64,000 nt of DNA from Aulostomus chinensis (GCA_037954235.1 JBBMOA010000012.1:10145144-10209143); one strand, 5' to 3'; positions 13,301-38,668 are shown, counted from the stretch's first letter. The notes: generated by a model not told the origin, from the sequence alone. Numbers and translations: made by a program.

Positions 13301-16013
13301 TTTCAATCTTTTTGAAATTATTTTGAAACCACGTTCTCTTTTTTACGTACGTTTAGCCACTAACATAAGCTTGGCGACTCTTTAAAGTGATACTTCATCT
13401 AGAAAAGTATGATTATTTTTGTCACTGACTTTTCCTCCTGCATGAATTTTTTGGGGATCGGCCACCAGTTTTTATCTTGAAGCTAATGGAGACCGTTTAC
13501 AACAATAAAACTGTTTGGTTTTTTTTAGCTCAGATTTAAGTGTGTTTGCAGATTACTGAATAAACCCCCAACAAAGCTGGATAAAAATGATATGCATTAC
13601 ATCCGACAAGATGCTTGAGAGTTTGTAAATTGATGGAATTGGGCAGTTGTGCTGTTGTTAGCTGTTGGTCACCATTAGCGTCAAGCTAAATAGAGGCGGC
13701 TGGCTCTTTCCTGCTTTCTGTAGCCACAAAGATTTGATGAAGTCATTATATTTTGGGGGTGAAATACCAGACTTCTAAAAGATATCTGTTTATTTGCTTT
13801 TAAACCCTTTTATTATTTAAAACAAATCAGAAAATACCAAGTTTCAAAATTCTGCATGGTTTTACCTTCATATCTTGTAGTGTCGTGACTGTGAGTTTCG
13901 GTTGCATGCTGAGACACAATGTCCTGCTGTGACAAACAAGTGATGGAAAGTGAAAAGCATTGCACTGAGCTGGGACTCTGTTTTTCAGCTTTCTGTCTCT
14001 GAGCACTCTGTCTGTGGGGTGCTGTGGTAATGCTGGGAACCACCTCAGTAGTCACCAATAGCTGTCATCTCACCTGTAGTTTTTGTAGTTTTCTCTGAAA
14101 ATAAAAGTCAGATGTCGGCAGAGAGAGAATCACATTGGGTTTCCTATCTCTGTGTGTCACCGATTTCAGATGTGTGCTCGTCACCAGTTTTCCTCAATGT
14201 GTGACTGTAACGTTTGTGTCCTCCAAAAGGAGACACCATACTAACTCCTCTTTGTCCTGTTTAGCCGTTAAGATCAAGAAACCGATCAAGACAAAGTTCC
14301 GTATGCCCGTCTTCAACTGGGTCGCGCTGAAACCCAACCAGATCAACGGGACGGTCTTCAATGAGATTGACGATGAGAGGATACTCGAGGTAAGAATCTT
14401 CTCTCGCTGCTCTCGGCTTCCTCTCTCTTGAAAACAGAACACTAACTGTTTGCTGGCATCTGTCAGGACCTGAATGTGGATGAGTTCGAGGAGATGTTCA
14501 AGACAAAAGCTCAGGGCCCGTCCATTGAACTCACCATGAATAAGCAGAAAATCATCCAGAAAGGACCCAATAAGGTGTCGCTGCTGGACTCCAACAGGGC
14601 GAAGAATCTGGCCATTACTCTGAGGAAAGTGGGCAAGACGCCGGAGGAGATCTGCAAGGCCATTCAGATGTGAGAGACTTTGAAATACACCAGGTTTTCT
14701 CTAGATTCAAGACTTTTTCATCTTGCAAATGTTGTGATTCAATGCGGGCCGTGTCTTTCAGTTTCGACCTTAGGACTCTGCCGGTGGACTTTGTCGAGTG
14801 TCTGATGCGCTTTCAGCCCACGGAGAACGAGATTAAAGCCCTGCGACAGTTTGAGAAAGAGCGGAAACCAGTGGAAAGTCTGACAGACGAGGACCGCTTC
14901 ATGATGCAGTTTAGTAAAATAGAGCGGCTCATGCAGAAAATGACCATCATGGCCTTCATCGGTAACTTCTGCGAGAGTGTGCAGATGCTCACACCGGTGA
15001 GAACCAAGAACCATCAATAGAACATAAAAGGAAGATAGCTGGTTTGTGTCATGTTCTCAATTTCGTCTTTGTCTCCCTGCAGCAACTTCATGCAGTCATA
15101 GCAGCATCCGTGTCTATCAAGTCTTCACAGAAGCTCAAGAAAATTCTAGAAGTAAGTGAACCATCTGTCGCACGTAGCGTTTAATGAATGTGTGGTTGTT
15201 CACCTCACTGTTCTCCGCTGTTCTGCAGATTATCTTGGCTCTCGGGAACTACATGAACAGCAGCAAAAGAGGAGCCGTGTACGGATTCAAGCTGCAAAGT
15301 TTAGACTTGGTAAGTCGCATCCACCTGCTTTCTACGACATCTCCCTTCATCCACACGTCTGACCGCTCCTTTCATTTCCTGACAGCTTCTTGATACCAAG
15401 TCGACGGACCGAAAGTTAACGTTATTACACTACATTGCTAATGTAGTGAAAGAGAAATACACGCAGGTGTCTCTCTTCTACAATGAGCTGCACTACGTGG
15501 AAAAAGCTGCAGCAGGTAAGCTAGTCAACTTAATGTTTCATTCATGTGTTTGTGGACTAATCGGAATAATGAGTTTTCGACTGGGAAATAAACATGTCAG
15601 AAAAACAACTCTGTAAGTAAGAGATGTATTTGTTGTCTTTCTGCGCGTGTTGACAGTGTCGCTGGAGAACGTGCTGCTTGATGTGAAGGAGCTGCAGCGA
15701 GGCATGGAGCTGACCAAGAGAGAATACAGCATGCACGGTCACAACACCATGCTGAAAGACTTCATCACACACAACGAGAGCAAGCTGAAGAAGCTGCAGG
15801 ACGATGCCAAGATCGCACAGGTAGGACGAAGCAAACTGAAGAGCCACTCTGTTAGAGCGCTGCTGACGCCCTGTGTATGTCAAAGGACGCCTTCGACGAG
15901 GCCGTGAAGTTCTTCGGGGAGAACTCCAAAACCACGCCGCCATCCGTCTTCTTCCCTGTGTTTGTGCGTTTTGTAAAGGCTTACAGGGTGAGTTGGATGA
16001 TTGACTCTCTCTG

Positions 16014-16109
<96 letters not shown>

Positions 16110-17680
16110 GTATAAAAACAGTTTTCCAAAAACACATGACCTGGCCTACTGTTTGGCTCCAGACGTACTCCTCTACAGCTGAGGAGGGTTTAAAAAAAAC
16201 AAAACAACAACCCTCAACCAATTTAAACTCAAAAGTTTTTAACAGCTTCTTTGGCAGCGGTGTTTGGATGGTGGTTTCTGTAAATCCCCACTTCATTCAT
16301 GGAAGCGGTTTTCATTAAAATGTTCTGTTGAACTGGGATTGGGTTCAAGACTCACTGGCTTGTCTGGTGTGTCTCAAATCTGTTTAGTTAGCATCTTCTG
16401 ATGTCTCAGGGCCAGAGATGTCATGTTTTGGGGTTATTTGTCCATTCCACTGCACATATGTACAACTTCTCGTCCCATTCTCCTTAGCGTGATATTTCGG
16501 GAATGCCAGAAGAATTTCCGTCATCTGGCACAAACATCCAAAAGAAATAAAAAAGAATAAGTCTTCTGATGAAAGGACAAGTTTTGTAAAGTAATAATAT
16601 GAACAAGGCTGTGACGGCGGTGGTTGCCACGTTCCCATCTTCTTCACCGAGGTCGCAGAAAATTGTGGAGTCCATTGCCTACTTTATTTGTCAGGATTTG
16701 AGACCTTATTCGGTGGTGGAAAACACCGGCTTTAGGCACATGGTGAACGCGATGGAGCCCCTCTATGCTACAGTCACCCGGGAAATGATTGGCTGCCATG
16801 GTTTATATTTAGTTAACCTGGTGGCTTGACTGGCTAGTGGCTACCTCATATGTTCAGTATCAAGCTAAAAAAGCTGGCAAAGAAGGCCACTTGCTGCACT
16901 TTAACTCTCCATTGTTCACTTTACTTTTTGAAAGCTACAATTTGCACTCAGTTTCAATAAAAGAAACTAATTTTCTCACCGAACAGAATATTTCTTGACA
17001 TTCAGAAGTTCGTGCTGTCATAACACGTCTGTGTAATCACCTCAGCAAGCAGAGGAGGACAACGAGCAAAGAAGGAGGCAGGAGCAGATATTGATGGAGA
17101 AACTCCTAGAACAAGAAGCCATGATGGAGGAAGACCAGAGGGTAAGTCGCTTCTCCCTCCGTCTTCTTATCCCTCCACCGCTCCTTGGCTTTTCTAGGCC
17201 AGGAGGCTTCCTTGCGTCATGCAGACCAGAGGGTAAGCCGGCTCCACTTCCTCCAGACTCCTGATCACAAGATTAGTTGTGCACAGACTTGCCGCTGGTT
17301 ATTTTGGTATGTGGTTCTAGAGACTGACACCCCGCTGACACACATCACATCAGCTCAGGATCACGTAAATGGTTCAATTAACACGCATGCACACAAGCAC
17401 TGGTGTGTTCAAGCAGGTTCAAGCTCATATAAGAGTGGAAGAAACCTGGGTGTATAAAAATGGTAGTCATTATTACAATGAAAGAAACACCTTCACACAC
17501 ACACACACACACACTAAATATTGAAAAAATACGTTTGCATTAATTTATTCTTTTACTAAGTTAATATCAAACATCAGCTCTGATCATAAATATCCAATTG
17601 TCTAATATAACCCTTTAAATGCCAGGTTTTTGTCATGATGCCACACGGGTGGGAGAGTGGAGATAGTGATCTTCAGCACT

Positions 17681-17726
<46 letters not shown>

Positions 17727-17988
17727 CTCAGGCATGCCTATATGCTCCTGGTGGAAGTAGTGAATATGGCATGTATTTACTCTGTAGACAAAACACAGAA
17801 AAATGATGTCATGTGGTAGAAAATAGTAAAATATCCCAAAATGACACTCAGAAATGATAAAGTACAACTGTTTTTTGTGCTCTGTTTATAAGAGGAACAT
17901 TTTCACCTTTAATGGGTTTAAAGGTCATACAGTTTTGCAAAATTAAATAAAAATACGCAAAGTGCATTGAGAGTAATGCGTGTGTGTG

Positions 17989-18071
<83 letters not shown>

Positions 18072-18420
18072 ATGTGTTAGTCTCCATCTCATAAGAACAA
18101 GCGACAGCAGCAGGAGCTGATCCAGGAGCTGAGGAAGAAGCAGGTGAAAGACAGCCGCCACGTCTATGAAGGCAAAGATGGAGCTATTGAGGACATCATC
18201 ACGGGTAACCACACCCGGGCTGGGCTGATGACATCATGGCCACACCACCACCACCACCTCCATCACACACACTTGCACACGCATACACAGGGCGCTCTGC
18301 ATGAAGGTCCTCCCCTTTGCTAAACAACTAAAGGTTCTAAAGCAACTAACAAAGTGTGGCTTGGTTTAAACTGAAACGTTTGAGACCCCAACATGAAGCA
18401 GCTAATCTAGTAAGACTGTG

Positions 18421-18466
<46 letters not shown>

Positions 18467-21012
18467 GTTTGCGTGTGTGTGTGTGTCTCTATGATTATTT
18501 CTTATCTATCTTACCTGCTTTGTCATTGCTTTTTAACACCCGGCCAGGGTGCGACTAGCTCCTGGAAGATTAAGTATTCGAATAAAAGACTCTGTTAGAG
18601 GGCTGAGTGTGCAGTGGTGGATTGTAAACAGCTCTAAGTTAACAAAGTACTTCAATACGTGCCAGATGTTGTACTTGATTAGACGCTGATAAAGTGGAGT
18701 AATGTAAGTCTCATTGAACCTCTACCGTTACACCCATGCATGAAGTCAACCACCATCGCCGTGTAAGCTAGTTTCTGCACCACTAATCATTTTATAGAAA
18801 CGAATCCAAATTTACTGTTTTGCTACATTCAAACTACTTTGACAGCTAAATGGAAACACGACCAATGTGAGGAGGAGACCCTTCAAACTTGATTTAAAGA
18901 TTTTGCTAATTTTGTACAGCAAAATGTCACAAATATATCCATTGATATCTCCGTCACGGCGCAGTTAGTTGAGTGGGATTGGGATCAATTTTTTACTCTC
19001 CACCACTGGCCAGAAGCAACATAACAACATGTTACTCGTCACACTGGTCACCCTGGCAACAGACTGATCTCTGTAACACTGTTAGATTCTAACAGCCAGA
19101 ATAATAACGTCTGTTTTCAAGCCGCAGAACTTCAGTAGAACATTAACTGGTACATTGGCTCCGCCCCCATCTGATGCTGTTGTTGGATATTCTCCTGCTG
19201 CTAACCAGTGCTCAACCCCTGTAGGAGTCTGCTGTCTTATGTTGTGTTTGTCTTGTCTTGGCTGTTGTTCTCAATGCAGTACTGAAGACCGTGCCCTTTA
19301 CCGCCAGAACCGCCAAGCGCGGCTCTAGGTTCTTCTGCGAGCCCGCCCTCAATGAGGAGTACCATTACTAAGCTTGTAGAACTCTCTCTCTGCTCAAAGG
19401 TTGCTGGAATACAATGTTCTTCTCCTTTTCTTCTCCCTCCATCTTCTTCACACACTCTGGCATGCTCCTCTTCACACTCCTCCTAACACTTGGGACATGT
19501 GCACCGTGCACCCCGGTTCCTCCACACACACACACGAGTGCTTCACATGTTCTCTCCCTCCTAAGCATGAAGAGATGTTGGCGTTTCCTCGACCCACCTG
19601 CCTGCATGGTGTAACTCCCCACCCCCCTCGCCGCCCCATTTAATCATCATTAAGGTGTCTGACGGGAGGAGACTCTAACACAAGTCATGGGGCTCACGTT
19701 TAGCTAAAAGCTGCCATCTAGTGGTTGGAGATTGAAAAACCCTGATTTGATCATCCAATCAGCCGTTGACATGGCAGGTTTGACTAACTTCATGATTGTG
19801 TGTTGTATCACCACTTGCTGTGGGTGTGTTTCAATCATGTCAAAGGAATGTTTATGTGTTCATTCATGACGTATCATTGCTGCCTTCCATAACGGCTTCT
19901 TGCATGCTGATGTTTGCCACCCCCCCCCCCCCCCCGCTCTGCTAGTTAGCCTGCAGATGACTTTTCTCTTTTCCTGGCTCACTAACATATTGATTTCTTG
20001 CATTTTTCCGTGTGCCACTAACCTGCAACCACTGAAATAATGATTGAGTCATTTCATCAGTGTTTCCATGGCTGCACGCATGCTTTGGTTTGGTGACGAT
20101 AAAAACTGCCGGAACTGATGTTTGAGTGATTTCCTCAGAATTGGAAGCTTTTCTTCTGTGCTGCTGGTAGCCACTCTGCAAAGCAGTTAGGGTTTAGTAA
20201 CAGAAAGACATAAAGCCTTTCCTCCTCTTCCTCTCCCTCTCTCTGTCTATATATCTTTCTCTCCTTCTCTCTCTTTGTCTCGCAGCAGTAACACCAGCTC
20301 TGCCTCCTCTCTCTCTCTCTCTCTCTCTTTCCCTCCCCTCTCCATGCAGCTTGCTCTCAGTCCGCTTCGCTCGCGCAGCCTTTCTCTGTGCAATGAAATG
20401 TTGGGGGTGGTATTCTCCCTTTCTCAATTTGATAACCTTCGTTTTGTTTTCTCTTTATCTAGCCCTAAAGAAGAATAATATTACTAAATTTCCCAATGTC
20501 TACTCGAGGGTAAGGAACTCCTCCAGTAGCACCCCTGTAGTGGTGGATGTGTCCCAAACCTGGCAAGCATCTCTTTATTACCTCCCTCCCTCTTTTTCAG
20601 GGTCCTCTCAGTGTAGACCCTTCTGATTCCTTCCTAATTGCCTTCATTATACCTCCATCGTAACATTTGAATGCTATGAAAGTAATTCTACTTTGTATGG
20701 AGAGGATGCATAGTCAGATATTCTAGAGACAGCTGACCTGCAGGGCTTGGTTCCTGCGTAGAGCTCATACTGCTTTGACAGACAGGCTGCCAGCACTTTG
20801 TGGGCTCATCAGAATGCCTTGACAAGATGATTGACAGCTCTCTTTATTCACCCCCCCCTCCCTTTATACCCCATCCGTCCTCTTTCCCTTCCTTCCTCTC
20901 AGATTTGAGGAACCAGCCTTACAGGCGAGCGGACGCTGTGCGGAGGAGTGTCAGGAGACGATTCGATGATCAGAACCTGCGGCCAGGGAACAACGGCGAA
21001 GTGGTGGTGTGA
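637..21012 (+). CDS. fmnl2: Formin-like protein 2, partial (5' exons outside window)
   Basis: Diaphanous-related formin that nucleates and elongates unbranched actin filaments at the cell cortex, lamellipodia and filopodia after release of autoinhibition by Rho-family GTPases. Coding exons read from GT-AG borders: 637-720, 1565-1720, 5049-5157, 5273-5349, 6966-7059, 8452-8526, 10231-10341, 10589-10738, 10859-10960, 11389-11704, 11800-11985, 14265-14389, 14467-14669, 14762-14996, 15083-15151, 15229-15309, 15386-15515, 15657-15820, 15886-15987, 17046-17141, 18081-18204, then one of three last exons. Phases agree throughout, giving about 965 residues here; the family is about 1,085, so roughly 120 N-terminal codons are missing upstream. 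FMNL2 is preferred over FMNL3 and FMNL1 because of peptides such as [25 protein letters not shown] and [20 protein letters not shown], and because the neighbour is prpf40a rather than prpf40b. Which teleost duplicate (a or b) this is cannot be decided. Confidence 0.95.
721..1564 (+). other. fmnl2 intron, unique sequence
   Basis: Non-coding interval between the donor GTAAGT at 721 and the acceptor CTACAG ending at 1564. I see no repeat element, RNA gene or coding segment in it. The 636 bases before the first exon (1-636) are likewise intronic and hold nothing I recognise; the short open frames there are chance. Confidence 0.7.
1721..5048 (+). other. Largest fmnl2 intron in the window
   Basis: A 3.3-kb intron. 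It contains a (GTTT)n run at about 3453-3483 and a small duplication of CAGCTTTGCCC around 2490-2512. Several open frames of 60-117 codons (for example 2799-3152 on +) lack similarity to anything I recognise and have no matching splice signals, so I treat the interval as non-coding. Confidence 0.6.
5552..6029. repeat. Cluster of three CA/GT microsatellites in a fmnl2 intron
   Basis: (GT)n at about 5552-5624, (CA)n at about 5759-5799 and a second (CA)n at about 5992-6029, all in the intron that begins at 5350. The first two have opposite orientation 135 bp apart, so the transcript could fold a UG tract against a CA tract. Open frames of repeated Cys-Val or His-Thr across them are artefacts of the repeats. 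Confidence 0.95.
7072..7102 (+). repeat. G-run tract just downstream of a fmnl2 5' splice site
   Basis: A purine tract with at least four runs of three or more G begins about 12 bases after the donor of the exon ending at 7059 and lies on the transcribed sense strand. Intronic G runs close to a donor are known to promote exon inclusion through hnRNP H/F, and the spacing allows a G-quadruplex. Any role here is inference. Confidence 0.6.
9955..10095 (+). repeat. Dispersed fish repeat fragment (ccttggcagaggta family)
   Basis: This piece reads through ATCATCAAAATCGGTTCC, then AGTTTTGGAGATATCCTGC, and ends in CCCCTTGGCAGAGGTAG. Related text recurs at about 53,220-53,345 (opposite orientation) and 61,665-61,950, which marks it as a member of an interspersed family. 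I remember similar sequence as widespread in fish genomes but cannot name the family. It sits in the fmnl2 intron 8527-10230, which holds nothing else I can identify. Confidence 0.55.
10589..11580 (+). CDS. fmnl2: fmnl2 dimerisation / coiled-coil exons
   Basis: Exons 10589-10738, 10859-10960 and the first part of 11389-11704 encode the segment from [15 protein letters not shown] through the acidic, heptad-like stretches [30 protein letters not shown] and [20 protein letters not shown]. This is the helical dimerisation/coiled-coil connector between FH3 and FH1. It ends at [18 protein letters not shown], which closely matches the human protein. The donor after 10960 is the weaker GTCAGA. The intron 10961-11388 holds nothing notable. 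Confidence 0.93.
11389..11985 (+). CDS. fmnl2: fmnl2 FH1 proline-rich exons
   Basis: Two exons, 11389-11704 and 11800-11985, joined across a codon (ACA T|TG), encode the profilin-binding FH1 region that feeds profilin-actin to FH2. The first ends with a run of about 12 prolines after TVTPT; the second has about 18 nearly uninterrupted prolines, then [13 protein letters not shown] and a [13 protein letters not shown] tail leading to FH2. The intervening intron is only 95 bases and begins with an A-rich stretch. The linker [18 protein letters not shown] is less conserved than its surroundings. Long apparent Gly-rich frames on the opposite strand are shadows of the proline codons. Confidence 0.93.
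11986..14264 (+). other. fmnl2 intron between FH1 and FH2
   Basis: A 2.3-kb intron, GTGAGG at 11986 to TTTAG at 14264. It holds a short imperfect tandem of a GCTAACTATCTT unit near 12,745-12,775 and no other repeat, RNA gene or coding exon that I can support. Confidence 0.6.
14265..15987 (+). CDS. fmnl2: fmnl2 FH2 actin-nucleation domain exons
   Basis: Eight tightly spaced exons (14265-14389, 14467-14669, 14762-14996, 15083-15151, 15229-15309, 15386-15515, 15657-15820, 15886-15987) encode the FH2 domain, the dimeric ring that nucleates actin and tracks the barbed end. Landmarks in order are [51 protein letters not shown] text (here [15 protein letters not shown]), [32 protein letters not shown], the FH2 signature [49 protein letters not shown] and [19 protein letters not shown]. 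Introns here are mostly 60-140 bases. No frameshift or stop was seen and the domain looks full length and functional. Confidence 0.96.
15988..17045 (+). repeat. fmnl2 intron starting with a long (CA)n
   Basis: The donor GTGAGT at 15988 is followed 28 bases later by (CA)n at about 16016-16109. The remainder of this 1.06-kb intron shows no element or coding segment I can identify; the 76-codon + frame at 16599-16829 lacks splice context and similarity. Confidence 0.8.
17046..18204 (+). CDS. fmnl2: fmnl2 post-FH2 helix and DAD core exons
   Basis: Exon 17046-17141 encodes the Glu/Gln-rich helix [20 protein letters not shown]; exon 18081-18204 encodes [20 protein letters not shown] and then the Diaphanous autoregulatory core [13 protein letters not shown]. 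The DAD core binds the N-terminal FH3/DID and keeps the formin inactive. The second exon ends in phase 1 (ACG G), the junction shared by all three last exons. Its acceptor CATGTGTTAG is preceded by a (GT)n tract at about 17991-18070 instead of a normal pyrimidine tract. A second GACCAGAGGGTAAG copy lies at 17224-17237, 91 bases past the real donor. Confidence 0.94.
17683..17724. repeat. (CA)n microsatellite
   Basis: Twenty-one CA units in the intron before the fmnl2 DAD exon; a shorter CA run lies near 17,495-17,513. Confidence 0.9.
17991..18070. repeat. (GT)n tract abutting the DAD-exon acceptor
   Basis: About 40 GT units on the sense strand end ten bases before the acceptor AG at 18079-18080. 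The position replaces the usual polypyrimidine tract with alternating UG in the transcript. Confidence 0.95.
18423..18486. repeat. (GT)n microsatellite
   Basis: Mostly perfect GT run with two interruptions (GCGTGTGTTTGCGT) in the intron 18205-19279, between the DAD exon and the first alternative last exon. Nothing else stands out in that intron. Confidence 0.9.
19280..19371 (+). CDS. fmnl2: fmnl2 alternative last exon A ([15 protein letters not shown] type)
   Basis: Acceptor CAATGCAG ends at 19279; G|TA CTG continues the DAD exon in frame as [20 protein letters not shown] and then [10 protein letters not shown], stop TAA at 19369-19371. This C terminus is of the type I associate with the main form of FMNL3, so its presence in an FMNL2-like gene suggests an ancestral alternative end. 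It places a modest basic cluster after the DAD core. Use of this exon is inferred from homology and frame only. Confidence 0.82.
20463..20626 (+). CDS. fmnl2: fmnl2 alternative last exon B ([12 protein letters not shown] type)
   Basis: Acceptor TTTATCTAG ends at 20462; G|CC CTA reads [18 protein letters not shown], then [11 protein letters not shown], stop TGA at 20624-20626. It closely resembles an alternative C terminus known for human FMNL2 ([13 protein letters not shown]...STPVV), then extends further here with a [15 protein letters not shown] tail not in the human form I recall. A good donor-like CGAGG|GTAAGG lies inside it near 20510; splicing from there to exon C would hit a stop almost at once. 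A (CT)n-rich stretch at 20220-20340 precedes the exon. Confidence 0.8.
20903..21012 (+). CDS. fmnl2: fmnl2 alternative last exon C (canonical [15 protein letters not shown] end)
   Basis: Acceptor CCTCTCAG ends at 20902; G|AT TTG reads [20 protein letters not shown], then [16 protein letters not shown], stop TGA at 21010-21012. This is the canonical FMNL2 end: the strongly basic segment after the DAD core contributes to autoinhibition. It is the most distal option and leads directly into the long 3' UTR. Confidence 0.93.
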
Positions 21013-22290
21013 CGAGGGAACTGAGCATGTGCTGGGAGGGGGGGGGTTGAGAGAGATAGAGCAAGAGAGAGAGAGAGAGAGACGAGAGGTTGGAAACAGA
21101 ATGTAGGATGAAACCATAGAGATGAGTATGTATATAAATATTACATAAGAATATTTCATGTCTGCGGTCTAGAGGCAGAAGCGATGAAGGACATGAACGG
21201 GACTGAAATTTAATGTCTACGAGGGGAAGTAGACGAGTCAAGTGCCTGAATTTATTTTTGTGGTCTCATTTTTCTTTTTTGTCTTGATGACGGTTTTTAA
21301 TACCCCAACTTCAAGCAATACGACTTGCTTTAATTTAAAGACGTGTAAAACTGGAGTGGCGCTGGCCCTGAGAGCCACGTGCTTCCTTTTAGAATGTACG
21401 GGACACGTTCCCTTTAGCTGTTGCAAACATTTATATCGTTGTAGTATCTTGTTACATTCCAGGTGCTTGTTTTCACTCCACTTTACTACACAACTGTGCG
21501 CTGCAGCTGCTCTTTGACCATCTCACGAGGCTTCTCAGGCGTGAGGAAGGAACGTGATTTCAGTCCGTACTAAAGGAAGATAAAGAATGAACGCAAAAGA
21601 CATTGAGACCAGACTAATGTGAACACAAAGCCTCCGCCGACGTGGAACTGAATCTGCGCAGCGGCCGTCTGGTTTCTGGGATCAAATCAAGCCGAGAAGA
21701 CACACCTGGAAAAAGAGGTGACGAGAGACCACGAGGAAGAACCCAGCAGGATGATGTCATCGTCAAAACTGGATCCATCAGATTCTCTCTGTAAACAATC
21801 CACGTTATACATCCTCCAGGCCACTGCATCTACTCCTTTTATTGTAATTTTAATGTATAGTATTTAACCAAGCTAAGCTCCATTTAATGTGTTTCCATGG
21901 CAGAAGTCATTAAAAACATTTTAAAAAATTCCTAACTGTACAGATATTTTGCTACAATTTTTCCTTTTTTTATTCACATGACCCAGATGGTTAATATTGT
22001 ACATATTGTTTAAAAAAAAAAAGAAGTCTTCATTGCCTTGTGCTGTACAACTTGAATTTTAACTTATAGTTGTTGTTTTTTGGTTTTGTTTCCATATTTT
22101 GTATATTTAATTGAACCAAATGCAGCCAGAATATGTTAAAAGATAAACATCTCGCACATGAATCAGCTCACAGGTGTCACAGGTGCATCACGCCAGCTGC
22201 AAAAGCAGCTAACTGGTCAGGATGTGACAGTGTTGGAACTTTGTGGAAGTGGCAACGCGGTAAGAATTTCAGAAATAAATGAAAAATGAA
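21013..22290 (+). other. fmnl2: fmnl2 3' UTR with candidate poly(A) signals
   Basis: AT-rich non-coding sequence after the exon C stop. A canonical AATAAA lies at 22274-22279 and weaker ATTAAA-type sites occur near 21,909, so cleavage near 22,290 is likely. A (GA)n run lies at 21061-21082. The UTR extent is inferred. Confidence 0.6.
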
Positions 22291-23420
22291 GTCACCGGTT
22301 CACCACAACTGAAAATTTTTAAATCAATTGGAGTCTGCCTTTTTTTTTTTTTTTACTTTTTGAGTTACTGATACTTGAGAATACCTTTAAATTTTGAGGA
22401 TCCCGCAACATATTTTTTAAAGTACATATCTACGTAGAAAACGTTAATGGGAACTTCAAAATAAGATTTGTTTTGGGGTGACAATTTCTTGAGAAAGCCA
22501 TTAAAAAATAACGTCCCTAATATTTAAAGAAAATTAATGTGAAATATAATTCCTGGAATTGAACCCAAATTATTTCTATCCCATGTCGCTCCCTTCAGGC
22601 TTCATTAAGCTGCTCCTGGTAGGTGTGGTGGAATCACCCCCCCAGGAGGAGCTGCTCCTGTGGCTCCGTGATGCATCTACCTGGAATCATCTCCTCTTCT
22701 CATCATCACTGTCTGTGATAGGGACCTTTTCCTCCAACTGGATAATACTGGCATGTTGTTAGTTTGTTTTTTTAACTTTCACCAGAAATGTATTTTAGGA
22801 AGTTTGTGCTTATTGCAAAAATAACTTTTTTTTTTTTTTTAATTAGGTGATATGAGATTTTCACAGATATGATCAAATAAACTATTTACATTGGAATACA
22901 TCTTTGTTTACTTTTGGTGTGATTCTTTAAACAGCTGAGCTTTTCTTTGCAGTAGCGCCACAGTAGTTTTGTCTGACAGTCCCCTGCTAAATAACTACAG
23001 ACCCTTAGTAAAAATGGATGCAACACATTCACATGGTAAAAAAAAAACAACACATTTTGGCTTATCAGGGAAGTGTACATTCAAATCTGAAATTTAGGCA
23101 TTCTACTGAGCAGTGTAACATTTGCTGACATACTTGCCAACTTCAATTTTTAAATCTTCAGAATAAAGAGAATGGAACACCTTTCTGATTGAAAACCTGT
23201 AACTTTCAACCTTCGGCACAGAATTGGATTGGCTAAATTATTTTCACTGACATGAAATATGTATCTCCTGATTATTTTGTTGTCCTCCCTAATATCTGAG
23301 CCTACACTTAATAATAATAATAAAAATAAAACAGACGTTTTAGGATTGTAGGCGCTGAGGTTTTACTGTCACATGTCTAAGAAGGCAACAATTGATGTTG
23401 GAAACATTTTACAGACATCG
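22291..23420. other. Short tail-to-tail intergenic gap
   Basis: About 1.1 kb between the inferred fmnl2 and prpf40a 3' ends, AT-rich, with homopolymer T runs near 22,340 and 22,825. No gene or element is recognisable. Either 3' UTR could extend further into it. Confidence 0.55.
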
Positions 23421-23436
23421 TCCACTGGAACAGTAT

Positions 23437-23442
23437 TTTATT
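23437..23442 (-). terminator. prpf40a: Candidate prpf40a poly(A) signal
   Basis: TTTATT on + reads AATAAA on the prpf40a strand, about 495 bases after the stop codon. It is the first canonical hexamer I see downstream of the stop. The 3' UTR between holds a (CA)n on the sense strand (+ (GT)n at 23,898-23,930) beginning just six bases past the stop. Confidence 0.5.
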
Positions 23443-23894
23443 ACACTTTAACTACAGTATCAACTTTAACAAATGCTCAAATTAAAACCTTACTGGATCG
23501 CTCTTGGAGAACACAGCTGCAGTTGGATCAAACCAGGCGTCATGATCTCTGGACACGTTCGGCTTCTGTTCCAGGTTAATGTCGTTCTGGATATGCTTTT
23601 AGATTTAATATAAAAATGACTGGTAATGGAAAACATGTACATCTACAGTCAACTAGAAAATGTTGACAGAAGCAAAAGAGAAAAAAAAGGTGGAGAGGGG
23701 GGCAACTTGACAACTGTTCAACTTCCATAAATTGTCACTAAGTGTAGCAGTTCAGTGTAGCACATTCCCATCAATACCAGAAGGGGGCGTTACCCTGCAC
23801 AGTCCATCTGGGTCTGGTGTGGTCAGTAAAATCAGATGAGCTCAGAAGGGAATGCATGTTTCTTTAAGTGTACATAGACAGAAGAGGAGCAGCA

Positions 23895-23934
<40 letters not shown>

Positions 23935-23936
23935 CA

Positions 23937-38668
<14,732 letters not shown>

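Noticed and set aside
637..21012. Assignment of the formin as FMNL3 (with PRPF40B as neighbour)
   Set aside because: Peptides in the GBD, coiled coil and FH2 match FMNL2 better, and the neighbour has PRPF40A-type FF sequence; only last exon A is FMNL3-like.
23373..23579. 68-codon + frame in the prpf40a 3' region
   Set aside because: Antisense to the inferred 3' UTR, no known domain.
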